NCBI GenBank assembly: GCA_024434115.1
Contig: QMIT01000006.1
Coordinates: forward strand, 62,001 to 126,000
Reading direction: 5' to 3'
DNA length: 64,000 nucleotides
Origin: Chloroflexota bacterium
GTDB lineage: Bacteria > Chloroflexota > Anaerolineae > Aggregatilineales > J027
In this document: piece by piece, positions 25,557-35,040 of the stretch
How the letters are laid out: each line of letters opens with the position of its first letter
Position numbering within the stretch: the stretch's first letter is position 1
The notes under the pieces: generated by a model
The model's database searches: none
Seen by the model: the letters and a program-made list of their open reading frames with translations, nothing else
Told to the model about the DNA's origin: nothing
Made by a program: the position numbers and the translations under genes

Positions 25557-26632
25557 AGTAATTGTTCAACCAAGATTTTCGCAATCCTCTCACTAGCCTT
25601 ACCATCCCATAATGGCGGAATGACTCCTGTTTTTCCCTCCTTATTAAGGATCTTATGTACTTCTTCAAGTAAGTGCTTAGTATTTTTACCGACCAATATA
25701 TTCGTTCCATATGTAACTGTAACGGGTCGCTCTGTGTTTTCACGAAGGGTCAAACACGGCACCTGCATATAGCTGGTTTCTTCTTGTATGCCCCCTGAAT
25801 CGGTAATGACTAGCGTCGCATCTTTCTGTAGAGCAAGAAATTCTAGATAGCCAATAGGCTCCCAAACCTGAAAGCGATTGCCTTTCGGAAAAACAATATT
25901 GAAGTCATCTAATCGCTTGCGAGTGCGCGGATGCATCGGAAATATCACTGGAATAGCTCGGCTTATATCTGTCAGTGCGTGCATTATGTTAGTGAGCGTT
26001 ATAAGGTCATCTACATTAGATGGGCGATGTAGTGTTACTAATGCATATTTTAAGGGTCTGTTGTAAAGCCTCAGGCTGTCCAAGTTTGGCAGCATATTAA
26101 CAAGGGTATCTATCATAACATTTCCAACGAAGTGAATACGTTTGGCCTCTACACCTTCCCGCAAAAGATTTTCATCGCCATCCTGCGATGGAGTAAACAG
26201 AAGACTAGCGAGCTGGTCTGTCACCAATCGGTTGATTTCTTCAGGCATCGTGCGATCTCGAGAGCGCAGTCCCGCTTCAACGTGATCTACGGGTATAAAT
26301 AACTTGGCGCAAACCAAAGCTGTTGCAACGGTGGAGTTTACATCGCCGTAGACTAATACACGATCAGGTTGTCTAGAATTGACGACTTCTTCAAAACGGG
26401 TCATGATTTGCGCTGTTTGGATAGCATGTGACCCAGAACCCACCGCGAGGTTAATGTCTGGTGCTGGAATGCCAAGCTGAGCAAAAAATATATCAGACAT
26501 ATTCTCGTTATAGTGCTGGCCTGTATGTATTAGCGTCTGCCTAAATTTCCCCGTCTCTGTCAATGCCTTAATGACGGGGGCGACCTTCATGAAGTTTGGA
26601 CGTGCGCCAACTACGTGTAAGATGTGTAACAT
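25553..26632 (-). CDS. wecB: UDP-N-acetylglucosamine 2-epimerase, non-hydrolysing
   Basis: The 359-aa length is typical of WecB. It has HVVGARPNFMKVAPVI at the start, VYGDVNSTVATALVC, HVEAGLRSRDRTMPEEINR at about 138-156, and SGGIQEETSYMQVPCLTLRENTERP near 280-300. It interconverts UDP-GlcNAc and UDP-ManNAc in the cytoplasm. The nucleotide-sugar dehydrogenase at 61440 could then oxidise UDP-ManNAc to UDP-ManNAcA, but that link is inference. It overlaps the heparinase-like gene by 4 bp. Confidence 0.93.
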   Translation of the reverse strand: MLHILHVVGARPNFMKVAPVIKALTETGKFRQTLIHTGQHYNENMSDIFFAQLGIPAPDINLAVGSGSHAIQTAQIMTRFEEVVNSRQPDRVLVYGDVNSTVATALVCAKLFIPVDHVEAGLRSRDRTMPEEINRLVTDQLASLLFTPSQDGDENLLREGVEAKRIHFVGNVMIDTLVNMLPNLDSLRLYNRPLKYALVTLHRPSNVDDLITLTNIMHALTDISRAIPVIFPMHPRTRKRLDDFNIVFPKGNRFQVWEPIGYLEFLALQKDATLVITDSGGIQEETSYMQVPCLTLRENTERPVTVTYGTNILVGKNTKHLLEEVHKILNKEGKTGVIPPLWDGKASERIAKILVEQLL

Positions 26633-26692
26633 GAATCCTCTAGCTTATGTTAAATGATAAAGGATAGCAGAGAAGCATTCCCCCTGCCTCTC

Positions 26693-28882
26693 CTACTCGT
26701 TCCCGTTCACTCTATCCCAGAACGCTTCTATATCAACAAATATAGGCATACCCTGTCTTAGACTATTCACCGCCGCAAAGGTCGCTAAATGTGAAGAAAC
26801 GATTTCTTCAATTGAAACAGGAGTCGGCTTTCCCAACTTTACTGCTTCAACAAGGCTTATCCACGTTTGGCGATGTCCTTTATTAGGGCGAAGGCGTTCT
26901 TTATATCGCTTGCGTTTCCCATTATGTGCCAGTTCCAATTGGCGATAGTCATCCAAGATAGCAACTCGACCATCCCCAATAATCTCAATACGCTCTTTGC
27001 TAAATGCTTTGTCTCCACCGGCAGCATAAATTACATTACCAATTGAACCATCGGCAAAAGTCAAGACTATAACCACCTCATCGCTGACCATACCCCGCTG
27101 TTCTACCACAGCATATGTTGTAACACTCGTGGGTATGGCGCCTATGAGAAATTGCAACAAGTCGATAAAATGACATGCTTCTCCAATTATACGACCTCCA
27201 CCAATTTCAGGGTCTTGTATCCAATGATTACTAGGGATTGGGCCAGCATTAATTCGATAGGAAGCAATTAACGGACGGTTGTGATCCTTCAGAAAATGCT
27301 GCATTGTTTCAACCATTTGAGCAAAACGTCTATTGAAACCCACCATCAAGCGTTGACCTGTAGCCCGCTGCATACGAATGATCTTGACCAAATCATCCTC
27401 GTTAAGAGCCAATGGTTTTTCCACAAATACATGCTTATGAGCAGACATGGCTGAAATGGCTTGTTCTTTGTGGAGATTGTGACGGGTTGCTATCACCAAC
27501 CAGTCAATGTTTTGATCACTGAGAAGTTCTGTAAAATCAGAGGTGCAATATTGAAAACCGAAACGCTCTCCGGTTGCCCGTGCTGTCATCCCAAAACCAG
27601 ACATGATACCGACCAAGTTTAAACCTTCAATGTCTCTCATTCCAGGCAATAAAGTAGCATTAGCAAAATTACCTGCCCCTAACACGCCAACTCGGATAAC
27701 ACTCTGCTGCGAATATGATTCATCGGTTGGTTTGAGAATGATTTTTGGTGATAACGACTTTTCGGCATCATAGGTAAGCAACACACCAAGAAAATCTTCC
27801 TGCGTCTTGCCAGTAATCACATCATAAGCCAATTCAGCTTCTTCTACCGGAAAACGGTGTGTAATAAGAAGGTTGAAATTAATTGCGCCTGATGCAGCTA
27901 ATTGAATAACAGCTTCCATGTTGCGCTGTTGAGTCCAACGAACATAGCTATATGGATAATCGTGGCCCTTCTCCTCGTATTCCGAGTCATAACGACCAGG
28001 GCCATACGACCTACTAAGACGAAAATCTAGCTCTTTCTCGTAATACATCTTGCGTGGCAGCTTCATACTAATCACACCAACAGCAACAATAATCGCACGA
28101 TCTCGAGCGATTGTACCAGCTATTTCCACAAGCTCATTGCTAGACGTGGCTGCTGTTATTAACACCGTATCGAAACCTCGACCCCGGGTAAATGATATGG
28201 CTCGGGCCATAGCATCGCCATTCAGACAGGCACTATCCGCACCACATTGTAGGGCAAGATTAACTCGTGTCGGGTCGACGTCAATGCCCATAACCCAACA
28301 TCCAGATGCTTTTAGCATTTGCACAGAAAGTTGCCCCAATAACCCTAAGCCAATCACGGCAACATTGTGACCCATGACAGATTCAGATTGGCGAATGCCT
28401 TGTAAGGCAATTGCGCCTACTGTAGCAAATGCACCCGCCTCGAATGAAACTCCATCCGGCATTTTGACGGCCATCGTGCGCGGTACATATATCATCTCTG
28501 CATGGCTAGCATAACCGCTGCCGGCACACGCAACATGGTCGCCTATTTTAAAATCTGCGGTTTGGGAACCAACATCAACGACGATGCCAGCAGTACTATA
28601 GCCGAGAGCAAGCGGCTGGTCTAAGCGATTGCGGACGCCTTCAATAGTGTTAACAACGCCTTCGCGCCGAGCTTTATCAATCACTTGGCGTACCAAATCA
28701 GGTCGATCTTGTGCCTTTTGAAGCAGGTTTTTTTTAGCAAAATCTACGACCATACGCTCAGTCCCCACAGAAACAAGACTTACTGCGTTACGGACTAGTA
28801 CTCCCTGTGGGCGAAGGATTGGTGGTGGCACTTCCTGTATTGTCAACTCACCTGTTTTAAAAGATTGGATGATTTGTTTCAA
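26693..28882 (-). CDS. Fused zinc-type dehydrogenase and Gfo/Idh/MocA oxidoreductase
   Basis: I chose TTG 28882 (MKQIIQSFKTGEL...) because AGGA lies eight bases upstream and the family normally begins KQIIQxxKTGEL; the frame opens at TTG 28909. The 729-aa protein has two enzymes in one chain. Residues about 1-370 are a medium-chain dehydrogenase (GVLVRNAVSLVSVGTE, GYSTAGIVVDVG, VIGLGLLGQLSVQ). About 390-729 is a Gfo/Idh/MocA oxidoreductase (RVGVLGAGNFANATLLPG, HVFVEKPLAL). Such bi-domain proteins occur beside heparinase-like and WecB genes in surface-sugar clusters and probably oxidise or reduce a sugar intermediate. The substrate is unknown. Confidence 0.85.
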   Translation of the reverse strand: MKQIIQSFKTGELTIQEVPPPILRPQGVLVRNAVSLVSVGTERMVVDFAKKNLLQKAQDRPDLVRQVIDKARREGVVNTIEGVRNRLDQPLALGYSTAGIVVDVGSQTADFKIGDHVACAGSGYASHAEMIYVPRTMAVKMPDGVSFEAGAFATVGAIALQGIRQSESVMGHNVAVIGLGLLGQLSVQMLKASGCWVMGIDVDPTRVNLALQCGADSACLNGDAMARAISFTRGRGFDTVLITAATSSNELVEIAGTIARDRAIIVAVGVISMKLPRKMYYEKELDFRLSRSYGPGRYDSEYEEKGHDYPYSYVRWTQQRNMEAVIQLAASGAINFNLLITHRFPVEEAELAYDVITGKTQEDFLGVLLTYDAEKSLSPKIILKPTDESYSQQSVIRVGVLGAGNFANATLLPGMRDIEGLNLVGIMSGFGMTARATGERFGFQYCTSDFTELLSDQNIDWLVIATRHNLHKEQAISAMSAHKHVFVEKPLALNEDDLVKIIRMQRATGQRLMVGFNRRFAQMVETMQHFLKDHNRPLIASYRINAGPIPSNHWIQDPEIGGGRIIGEACHFIDLLQFLIGAIPTSVTTYAVVEQRGMVSDEVVIVLTFADGSIGNVIYAAGGDKAFSKERIEIIGDGRVAILDDYRQLELAHNGKRKRYKERLRPNKGHRQTWISLVEAVKLGKPTPVSIEEIVSSHLATFAAVNSLRQGMPIFVDIEAFWDRVNGNE

Positions 28883-28952
28883 CCTTTGATTCCTATTTCC
28901 TTGATTCAATTATTAGCAATAGATCTCTATGCTGAAAAAATGTTTTAATTAA

Positions 28953-28967
28953 CAATACCTTCGCCAA
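28953..28967. repeat. Terminal inverted repeat, left end of the IS
   Basis: CAATACCTTCGCCAA, a perfect match to the complement of the right end at 30348-30362. AATTAA immediately outside is the target duplication copy. Confidence 0.88.
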
Positions 28968-28983
28968 CTAAGGGGCGAAACGG

Positions 28984-30296
28984 TCAAGGTGACGAAGGCG
29001 AATACCACCCAGAGAGGTCAGGCGTCGCCAGATGCCCGAAACTAAATCGTGAGCGGGCGGAATCGGGAAGCATTTTGATTGTTGCCTCCAGATAGCGCCG
29101 GGCGCGAAACTGCCCTCTGAGATCAAGGACACTGAAATCAGGTTGGTCGTGCCGATAGGGTTTGAGCATGACCGCCGACAAGTTGACTATGAAGAAGGCT
29201 AGATTCACGGCATTGGTGACCGGCACCAATTGGACATTCATGAAGTCATCCAAGCCCCAGTATTGCTTGGCGTCCCGGAAATTGAACTCGATCTGAAAAC
29301 GCAGGCTGTAGTAGGTAGCGATTTGGTGAGCGGTCAAGTCAAGATAAGAGCTGAACAGGACGATATAAGCGTGTTGGCCTGTTTTGAGATGGGTTTTGAC
29401 CACGACGACGACGTTGAGCGCATCGGAAAACGCCTTGTGAAAAGCGGTCACTTGGTAGGTATCGATCCGATACAGACCCTCCATGACCGTGTGGCGCAGT
29501 GTTTCGGGCGGCAAGTGGGTGTAGTCGAGTTTGTGACCGTAACGGGGCATGGGGCCGCGGGGTGGTTTGGGACCGGTGTAGGGCCAATACAGCATGGCAT
29601 CGAGATGCAGTTTGGAGATGATCTGCAAGCCACTTGACCGGACTGCATACGTGGCAGGATAATTGCCAAAATGACCATCCAAGACCATATATTGGACGGT
29701 CAAGGGGGCAAGGCGTGCCGTAATCGCAGTCACCATACGCTGGAGTAAGGTCAAGTCAGGCGTCAAGGCGGGGACGGACTCGACATGGTTTTTGCTGCCT
29801 GTTGGTCGTCCGCGTTGGCGTCGGATCGGCGGGGTCAGCGGCTTGTCCACCAAAATAGGCGACTCCCGTTGTTCAATTTGCAGCGGATACGAGCGCCGTT
29901 GCTGGACATCAATCAACGACACGCTGTTGATGGGGCGTTGTGCCAAACTCGAATAGAAGCGCCCTCGCCCATGCGTCGCCTTGCCTGCTTTGCTAATCAC
30001 GACCTCATCACCGGCCAACAGATATTCCCCTTCTGGTTTGAGTAAATGGATTTGGATGATGGTCCACAACAGTGTTGCACAATCCAACGGGGTATGTACC
30101 AACGCTGCACCGTTCGATAACTACCCCCGCCTTCTGTCCACCGGGCGATGCTCAGAATCGTGACCCGATCCGGGATACACAGCATGGCGAGTCCGATTTG
30201 TTGCATGTGTCGCATTGTGGTTTTCGACACATACGAGGTCAGATAGCGTAACAATGCTACAATCTCGTTCATGGGCTTTTGCTTGGTTTGAGTCAT
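28984..30296 (-). pseudogene. IS4-superfamily transposase disrupted by a frameshift
   Basis: The N-terminal part starts at 30296 (MTQTKQKPMNEIVALLRYLT) and reads to about 30105; the rest is in another frame from about 30104 to 28984. The join falls near SYRTVQRWY / HTPLDCATLLW, and the downstream frame is shifted -1, consistent with loss of one base. The catalytic triad looks present: LLAGDEVVISKAG (first Asp), VLDGHFGN (second Asp) and YSLRFQIEFNFRDAKQ, which matches the Y-R-E-K signature and has the Glu. I see no A-rich slippery site, so a mutation is likelier than programmed frameshifting. The copy may be inactive unless helped by another copy. Confidence 0.85.
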
Positions 30297-30347
30297 TTGG
30301 TTTCGTCGACAACAACTCTACCTCAAAAGCCCTACCCCCCTCATCTT

Positions 30348-30362
30348 TTGGCGAAGGTATTG
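30348..30362. repeat. Terminal inverted repeat, right end of the IS
   Basis: TTGGCGAAGGTATTG, a perfect complement of the left end, followed by the second AATTAA copy at 30363-30368. Confidence 0.88.
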
Positions 30363-30775
30363 AATTAATGGACAGGCTATAATTTCTACGGCGTAAACAC
30401 AGGCCGTGCATTGTTAAGAGTAAATACATGAATGCCGGTGCTTTCCAGATGGTGTGATAGACACGAAGATGATGATTAACTGCATTAGGTGTATTTGGTA
30501 TCTGATTTATCCGATTATGCGCACTCAGAAGCAAACAAACTCATAAGCCTCATATATACTCACTGTTTTAAGTATATATTCAATATAATAGTTATATTTG
30601 GTTAAATATTCAAATTAGAGTTAGATCCATTCACGATAATCAGCGTTCATGCTAAAACCAATTCCAAAGAAATACGCCTACTACCCTTACGTTGTTGCCT
30701 GCACGAATGAATATGCACGATTGGCATTTATTCCCCTAATTCTTATTGTAAGAACTATAATCATTATGCAACATG
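30363..30775. other. Gene-free stretch between IS and asparagine synthase
   Basis: Apart from the AATTAA target copy at the left edge, I see no gene, RNA or clear terminator in this AT-rich 413-bp stretch. Short frames crossing it do not show coding character. Confidence 0.6.
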
Positions 30776-32698
30776 TCAATCTAGGAATTGCTGATGCCAC
30801 AGTTCAAAGGTCAAGAGTTGCCAGATTTGCAGAGACCAGTCTTCACGCCCTCGCATATGTTGATCAATTAACTCTTGCACTGCCGTTTCGTCAAAAAATC
30901 CCCGAGTCCTTATTCGATCAAAACTCAAGATGTCTCTCACCATGTCTTTTAGGTCGTGTGTAATCCAGTAAGCCACTGGCGCACCAAACCCAGCCTTTTT
31001 TTGGTTAAGCACTTCCTTTGGGAGTATAGGGCGCATGGCTTCTCGGAAAATGTGTTTAGTAACACCATGCTTCAGTTTTAGGCTCGGTGGGACATTCCAT
31101 GCTAGCCACTGCGCAAATTCCCAATCTAGAAAAGGCAGGCGCACCTCAATAGAGGATGCCATACTCATTTTGTCATTGTAGTTCAAGTTAAGGCTAACCA
31201 TGAAGGTCTTACAATCCACATATAACATTTGATTAAGAAAATCGGCGTGGGAAACCTGATGATAGTAATGCCAGTGGTTCAAGAATGGATCACTACCATC
31301 CAGTTGATCTTCAATTTTTTGGGAATAAAGAGATTCCTTTTGAGCCTGTGTCATATAAACACTATCCATCAAGAACCGTTCGTGACGAGGTAAAGATCCA
31401 CTACGAATCATTTTCTTCGCTAGTCGGACGTAGTTATGTAAGAAGGTATATTTAAAAGTCGGCAATGAGCGAACAAAAGGCTCAATAAATCTATTAATCA
31501 ATAACCTAGGAATGCGCTGATATTTCTGAGCCAGATAATGCGCCTGATATTTGCGATACCCAGCGAATAGTTCATCCCCTCCTACCCCCGATAAAAGCAC
31601 AGTCACGGTTTTGCGTGCTTCCTGATTAACAAGATATGCGGTGATTAGGGCCGGGTCTGCGGTGGGTTCATCCATATGCCATAACAGTTTAGGCAGCAAA
31701 TTAACCACATCAGGTTCAACTACAATTTCAGTATGTTGGCAACCATATCTTTCAGCAGTGCGACGTGCAACAGCTGTATCATCAAGGGTAACCCCGCCAA
31801 GGCGATATTTGGAAGGAAATGCAATTGTGTAGGTACGAATAGGATCAGGGCTAATAAGCGCCATACTTGCGACAATACTACTCGAATCTAGGCCAGCACT
31901 TAAAAAAGCACCTAGAGGCACATCACTGAGCATCTGACTTTGGACGGTCTGGATAAATCTTTTACGTATTTCTGCTGCAAGTTCTTGTTCAGGGATGGGA
32001 AATGTGTGATCCGCAGTCGGCATCTCCAAATTCCAGTATTGTTTTAGAGTAAGTCGTCCATCTTTGAAAACCCCATAATGACCAGCCTCTATCTTATATA
32101 TTGCATCTAAAATAGTATTCGGATCAGGTACCCAAAGAAAGGTCAGATATTGATGAAGTGCCTTAAGACTAATCTCACGCTTAATTTGAGAGTGTTCTAA
32201 AATGGCCTTGATTTCAGAGGCAAAGACAAGGTGGTTGTCGTGGCAGTAATAATATAGGGGTTTGATACCAAAGTGGTCTCGGGCTAAAACCAGTTGATTG
32301 TTTCTTGAATCCCAAAGCGCAAATGCAAAAATCCCATTCAACATTTTGATGCAATCTACACCAAATTTTTCATAAAGATAGAGAAGCGTTTCGGTATCTC
32401 CAGTTGAACGAAAGGTAAGGCCATTGTTGAGATGCTGCGCACGTAATTGAAGGTGATTATAGATTTCACCATTAAACACTATAGTAATTTGACCATCTAT
32501 AGTCGACATAGGCATGTGCCCAGCAGATGTAATATCCAAGATTGCTAATCGTCGAGACCCGAGACCAATCCAGTCACCAGATGAAGTGACAGTCGTCCAA
32601 ATACCTTCATCATCAGGGCCACGGTGAGCCAATCTATCAATCATACAATGTATGATGCCCTGATCACCCATATTTACAGCTCCAGCGATACCGCACAT
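30776..32698 (-). CDS. asnB: Asparagine synthase, glutamine-hydrolysing (AsnB)
   Basis: The 640-aa protein begins MCGIAGAVN, giving the N-terminal nucleophile Cys2 of the class II glutaminase domain; RRLAILDI and FNGEIYN follow. The synthetase domain carries LSAGLDSSSIVAS near 262-274, the ATP-pyrophosphatase P-loop, with Ala in place of the second Gly of the usual SGGLDSS, and SGVGGDELFAGYRKY. It makes asparagine from aspartate or, in polysaccharide clusters, may amidate a uronic acid. Housekeeping or cluster use cannot be decided here. It overlaps the next glycosyltransferase gene by 25 bp. Confidence 0.93.
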   Translation of the reverse strand: MCGIAGAVNMGDQGIIHCMIDRLAHRGPDDEGIWTTVTSSGDWIGLGSRRLAILDITSAGHMPMSTIDGQITIVFNGEIYNHLQLRAQHLNNGLTFRSTGDTETLLYLYEKFGVDCIKMLNGIFAFALWDSRNNQLVLARDHFGIKPLYYYCHDNHLVFASEIKAILEHSQIKREISLKALHQYLTFLWVPDPNTILDAIYKIEAGHYGVFKDGRLTLKQYWNLEMPTADHTFPIPEQELAAEIRKRFIQTVQSQMLSDVPLGAFLSAGLDSSSIVASMALISPDPIRTYTIAFPSKYRLGGVTLDDTAVARRTAERYGCQHTEIVVEPDVVNLLPKLLWHMDEPTADPALITAYLVNQEARKTVTVLLSGVGGDELFAGYRKYQAHYLAQKYQRIPRLLINRFIEPFVRSLPTFKYTFLHNYVRLAKKMIRSGSLPRHERFLMDSVYMTQAQKESLYSQKIEDQLDGSDPFLNHWHYYHQVSHADFLNQMLYVDCKTFMVSLNLNYNDKMSMASSIEVRLPFLDWEFAQWLAWNVPPSLKLKHGVTKHIFREAMRPILPKEVLNQKKAGFGAPVAYWITHDLKDMVRDILSFDRIRTRGFFDETAVQELIDQHMRGREDWSLQIWQLLTFELWHQQFLD

Positions 32699-33894
32699 AC
32701 TTTTTGGCCCTCAACCAATTGAGCAAATAATCTACGGTTTACCTCGATTGCCACCTGATCTCGTATCTGTTTGTCGCTAAATAGACGTGCAACTTGAGAT
32801 CGCCTCTGAAACTCTTCATCCGCCATGTTGACAACCTGTTGCAATGCCTGTTGGAATGAATAGATACTATCAAGTGATAAATCCCATCCAATACCCTTAA
32901 TATCTAGGTTATGCCACGGGGTTTGGTTACTAATGAGAACTATACATCCAGCACTCAGTGCCTCTAAAATGGCATGCCCAAAGTTCTCCCCACGCGTTGG
33001 CAGAAGTAATAAGTGATATTGTAGTAATGTGGTGAATACTTCTTCATGTGGAATTACGCCCAAATACTTGACCCTAATATTGGATGGGAGCGACTGAATT
33101 GCAGTTTGGCAAGCCTGCCAGTAGATCCGGTCATCTATCGGACCAAAAATATCAAATTCAATTTGCCCTTCAACATTTGATAGTATGTCTAGGGCTAAAT
33201 GTAAGTTTTTCACTGGGGTTATTCTAGCAAGGAAAACCACTCTGATTGACCCTGGTATTTTGAGAGGTTTTTTATCATTATTTCCATGAGGCCCATAGGC
33301 AGCCAAATCAGGTGCAACTTGTACTTTTGCTTGCGGATACATTGCTACAATATAGTTATACTCTTCTACACTTGACGCCTGCCATAATGCCTCCTGATAA
33401 AGATTTAGCTGCTTCGCCAACCGAATAAACCATCGCTTCTTACGTGACTTTAGGGTCAGTGCACCCGGCGAGAACTCACCTCGGGGGGCTATAATAAAGG
33501 GTTTTCGAGGAAGCAATCGCAATTGACGCAAGATCAAATAATATATACTCAAAGGAGCAAAATAGCTGTTTAAATAGATGATATTATAAAATGTGTGACC
33601 ATGAATATGTCTACGAAGACCCGATAGGTTTATCTCTTGGGGTTTTAGATATCGTACTTTTGCTTTACCAACCGCATTCCATTGGTCAAACTGGATACTC
33701 GCGTAAGGAGATGCCTCAGTGAAATCTCGATCACGTGTGATGATGTAAAACTCAAACTCATCACCCAGTTGCTCCACCATATTACTCACAGTCCGTAAAG
33801 TGCCTCCTGCCTTAAAACCAGGCAAGTAATATTCGACAAGGACTAAAATACATGGTTGATTTAAGAGTGCCTTGTAATTCTCGTTAGCAATCAT
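32674..33894 (-). CDS. Glycosyltransferase family 4 protein
   Basis: The 406-aa protein has a GT4 C-terminal domain: RVVFLARITPVKNLHLALDIL at about 219-239, IFGPIDDRIYWQAC, and LLLPTRGENFGHAILEALSAGCIVLIS, where the E-x7-E-like donor site lies in GENFGHAILEAL. The N-terminal half begins ILVLVEYYLPGFKAGGTLRTVSNMV, an acceptor-domain start typical of this group. It probably adds one sugar to the growing repeat unit at the cytoplasmic membrane face. The gene overlaps asnB and starts one base after the next upstream gene, within the unidirectional cluster. Confidence 0.87.
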   Translation of the reverse strand: MIANENYKALLNQPCILVLVEYYLPGFKAGGTLRTVSNMVEQLGDEFEFYIITRDRDFTEASPYASIQFDQWNAVGKAKVRYLKPQEINLSGLRRHIHGHTFYNIIYLNSYFAPLSIYYLILRQLRLLPRKPFIIAPRGEFSPGALTLKSRKKRWFIRLAKQLNLYQEALWQASSVEEYNYIVAMYPQAKVQVAPDLAAYGPHGNNDKKPLKIPGSIRVVFLARITPVKNLHLALDILSNVEGQIEFDIFGPIDDRIYWQACQTAIQSLPSNIRVKYLGVIPHEEVFTTLLQYHLLLLPTRGENFGHAILEALSAGCIVLISNQTPWHNLDIKGIGWDLSLDSIYSFQQALQQVVNMADEEFQRRSQVARLFSDKQIRDQVAIEVNRRLFAQLVEGQKVCAVSLEL

Positions 33895-35040
33895 TTATCT
33901 CTTCCAAGGAGGGACCGGCTTTTCTTGTATTTGTCCCTGCATATGTTGAATACATTGGACTAGATATAAAGCAACCACATCTGCGCAGATTTTCTCGCCC
34001 GTCTCAACCGCTGATTGGCGCATCAATTCCCGTTCGCTTTCATTTTGTGCAAGAAACTTTTGTAAACACTCCCGTAATGATCCTATGTTCTGACTGACGA
34101 AGATGTAACCGTTTTGGCCATGGTTCACTAGGTCAGCGGCCCCACAAGCATCTGAAACAATCACTGGTACCCCCACTGAAAATGCCTCATTTACTGCAAC
34201 ACCCCACCCATCGTGGCGTGATGGCATAATAAGCAGATCTGCCATAATTATTAAGCTCGGTATTTCACTGGCCGCTACGGTACCAACAAATTCTACATTT
34301 GATTTACACTCTGCTTCTTCAACTATCATTTCAAGATTTTTGAGGTCTTTTCCATTGCCGATCAATCTTAGATGCAAATCAGGAAAGTTGACAATCAATG
34401 GAATTAGTGCCCATAGCAAAATATCTACAGCTTTTCTGTGAATAAGTTGTCCAACGTAGATAAAATCGGTTCCATGTGTAGGGCTTCGCTCAGGTTTTTT
34501 AATGACTGAAGAAGTCCGAAAATACCCATAGGTATATATTTGGTTGGGATCAATTCCAAATTGTCTATAGTAATTCGAAGCTAGCTCTGAAATCGCTAGA
34601 ACGTAAGCATTTTTATGTCGCAAGATCAAATTGCCTAACACCTTCTTGAGTATGCTTTTATAGCGTACTCGTCCTAACCCATTTTCAATAGAGGTTTCTG
34701 AGAGTATAGCATATCGGCAACCAAGGACCCGCAACATTATTAACGCCATCAATAAAACAGGATCTCCCCAAATACCACTCATAATATGAAACTCTTTGCG
34801 ATATTTCCATGCTAGGCACATCGCGGCAAAATAAGGGGTCTTTCCATATAAGAACTGATAAGGATACCCGTCATAGTTTGCCGCCCAGCCTTGTTGAAGA
34901 CGATCAGAAGGCATATCTCGCGCAAATATAACTCGTAAATCAATCTGGTCATTCGCAGCGAGTTCCTTTATTACATCAGTCTGATGGAATGAAGGAATGT
35001 TTAGCCATATAGTAACCGGAATTTTCTGCTGGTACATCAT
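33895..35040 (-). CDS. Glycosyltransferase family 4 protein
   Basis: The 381-aa protein has a weakly conserved N-terminal domain and a standard GT4 C-terminal part: DFIYVGQLIHRKAVDILLWAL, LRLIGNGKDLKNLEMIVEE, and IIMADLLIMPSRHDGWGVAVNEAFSVGVPVIVSD, with HDGWGVAVNEA as the donor site. No transmembrane helix is evident. It is a likely repeat-unit transferase of unknown sugar. It overlaps the O-antigen ligase gene upstream by 4 bp. Confidence 0.87.
   Translation of the reverse strand: MMYQQKIPVTIWLNIPSFHQTDVIKELAANDQIDLRVIFARDMPSDRLQQGWAANYDGYPYQFLYGKTPYFAAMCLAWKYRKEFHIMSGIWGDPVLLMALIMLRVLGCRYAILSETSIENGLGRVRYKSILKKVLGNLILRHKNAYVLAISELASNYYRQFGIDPNQIYTYGYFRTSSVIKKPERSPTHGTDFIYVGQLIHRKAVDILLWALIPLIVNFPDLHLRLIGNGKDLKNLEMIVEEAECKSNVEFVGTVAASEIPSLIIMADLLIMPSRHDGWGVAVNEAFSVGVPVIVSDACGAADLVNHGQNGYIFVSQNIGSLRECLQKFLAQNESERELMRQSAVETGEKICADVVALYLVQCIQHMQGQIQEKPVPPWKR

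Larger units (their letters stand above)
28953..30362. mobile_element. Complete insertion sequence, IS4-superfamily (YREK-type) with broken transposase
   Basis: The ends are a perfect 15-bp inverted repeat, CAATACCTTCGCCAA at 28953-28967 and its complement at 30348-30362. A 6-bp direct repeat AATTAA flanks it (28947-28952 and 30363-30368), which looks like a target-site duplication. The 1,410-bp length and single transposase fit IS4-type elements. The target duplication implies fairly recent insertion, while the transposase has a frameshift. It lies between the fused oxidoreductase and asparagine synthase genes. Confidence 0.88.

Noticed and set aside
30121..30534. Minus-strand open frame upstream of the IS transposase
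   Set aside because: Its C-terminal part reads the transposase region in the wrong frame and the rest crosses the IS end, so it is not a gene.
30649..30963. Plus-strand open frame overlapping the asparagine synthase 3' end
   Set aside because: It is antisense to asnB, with no ribosome site or domain.
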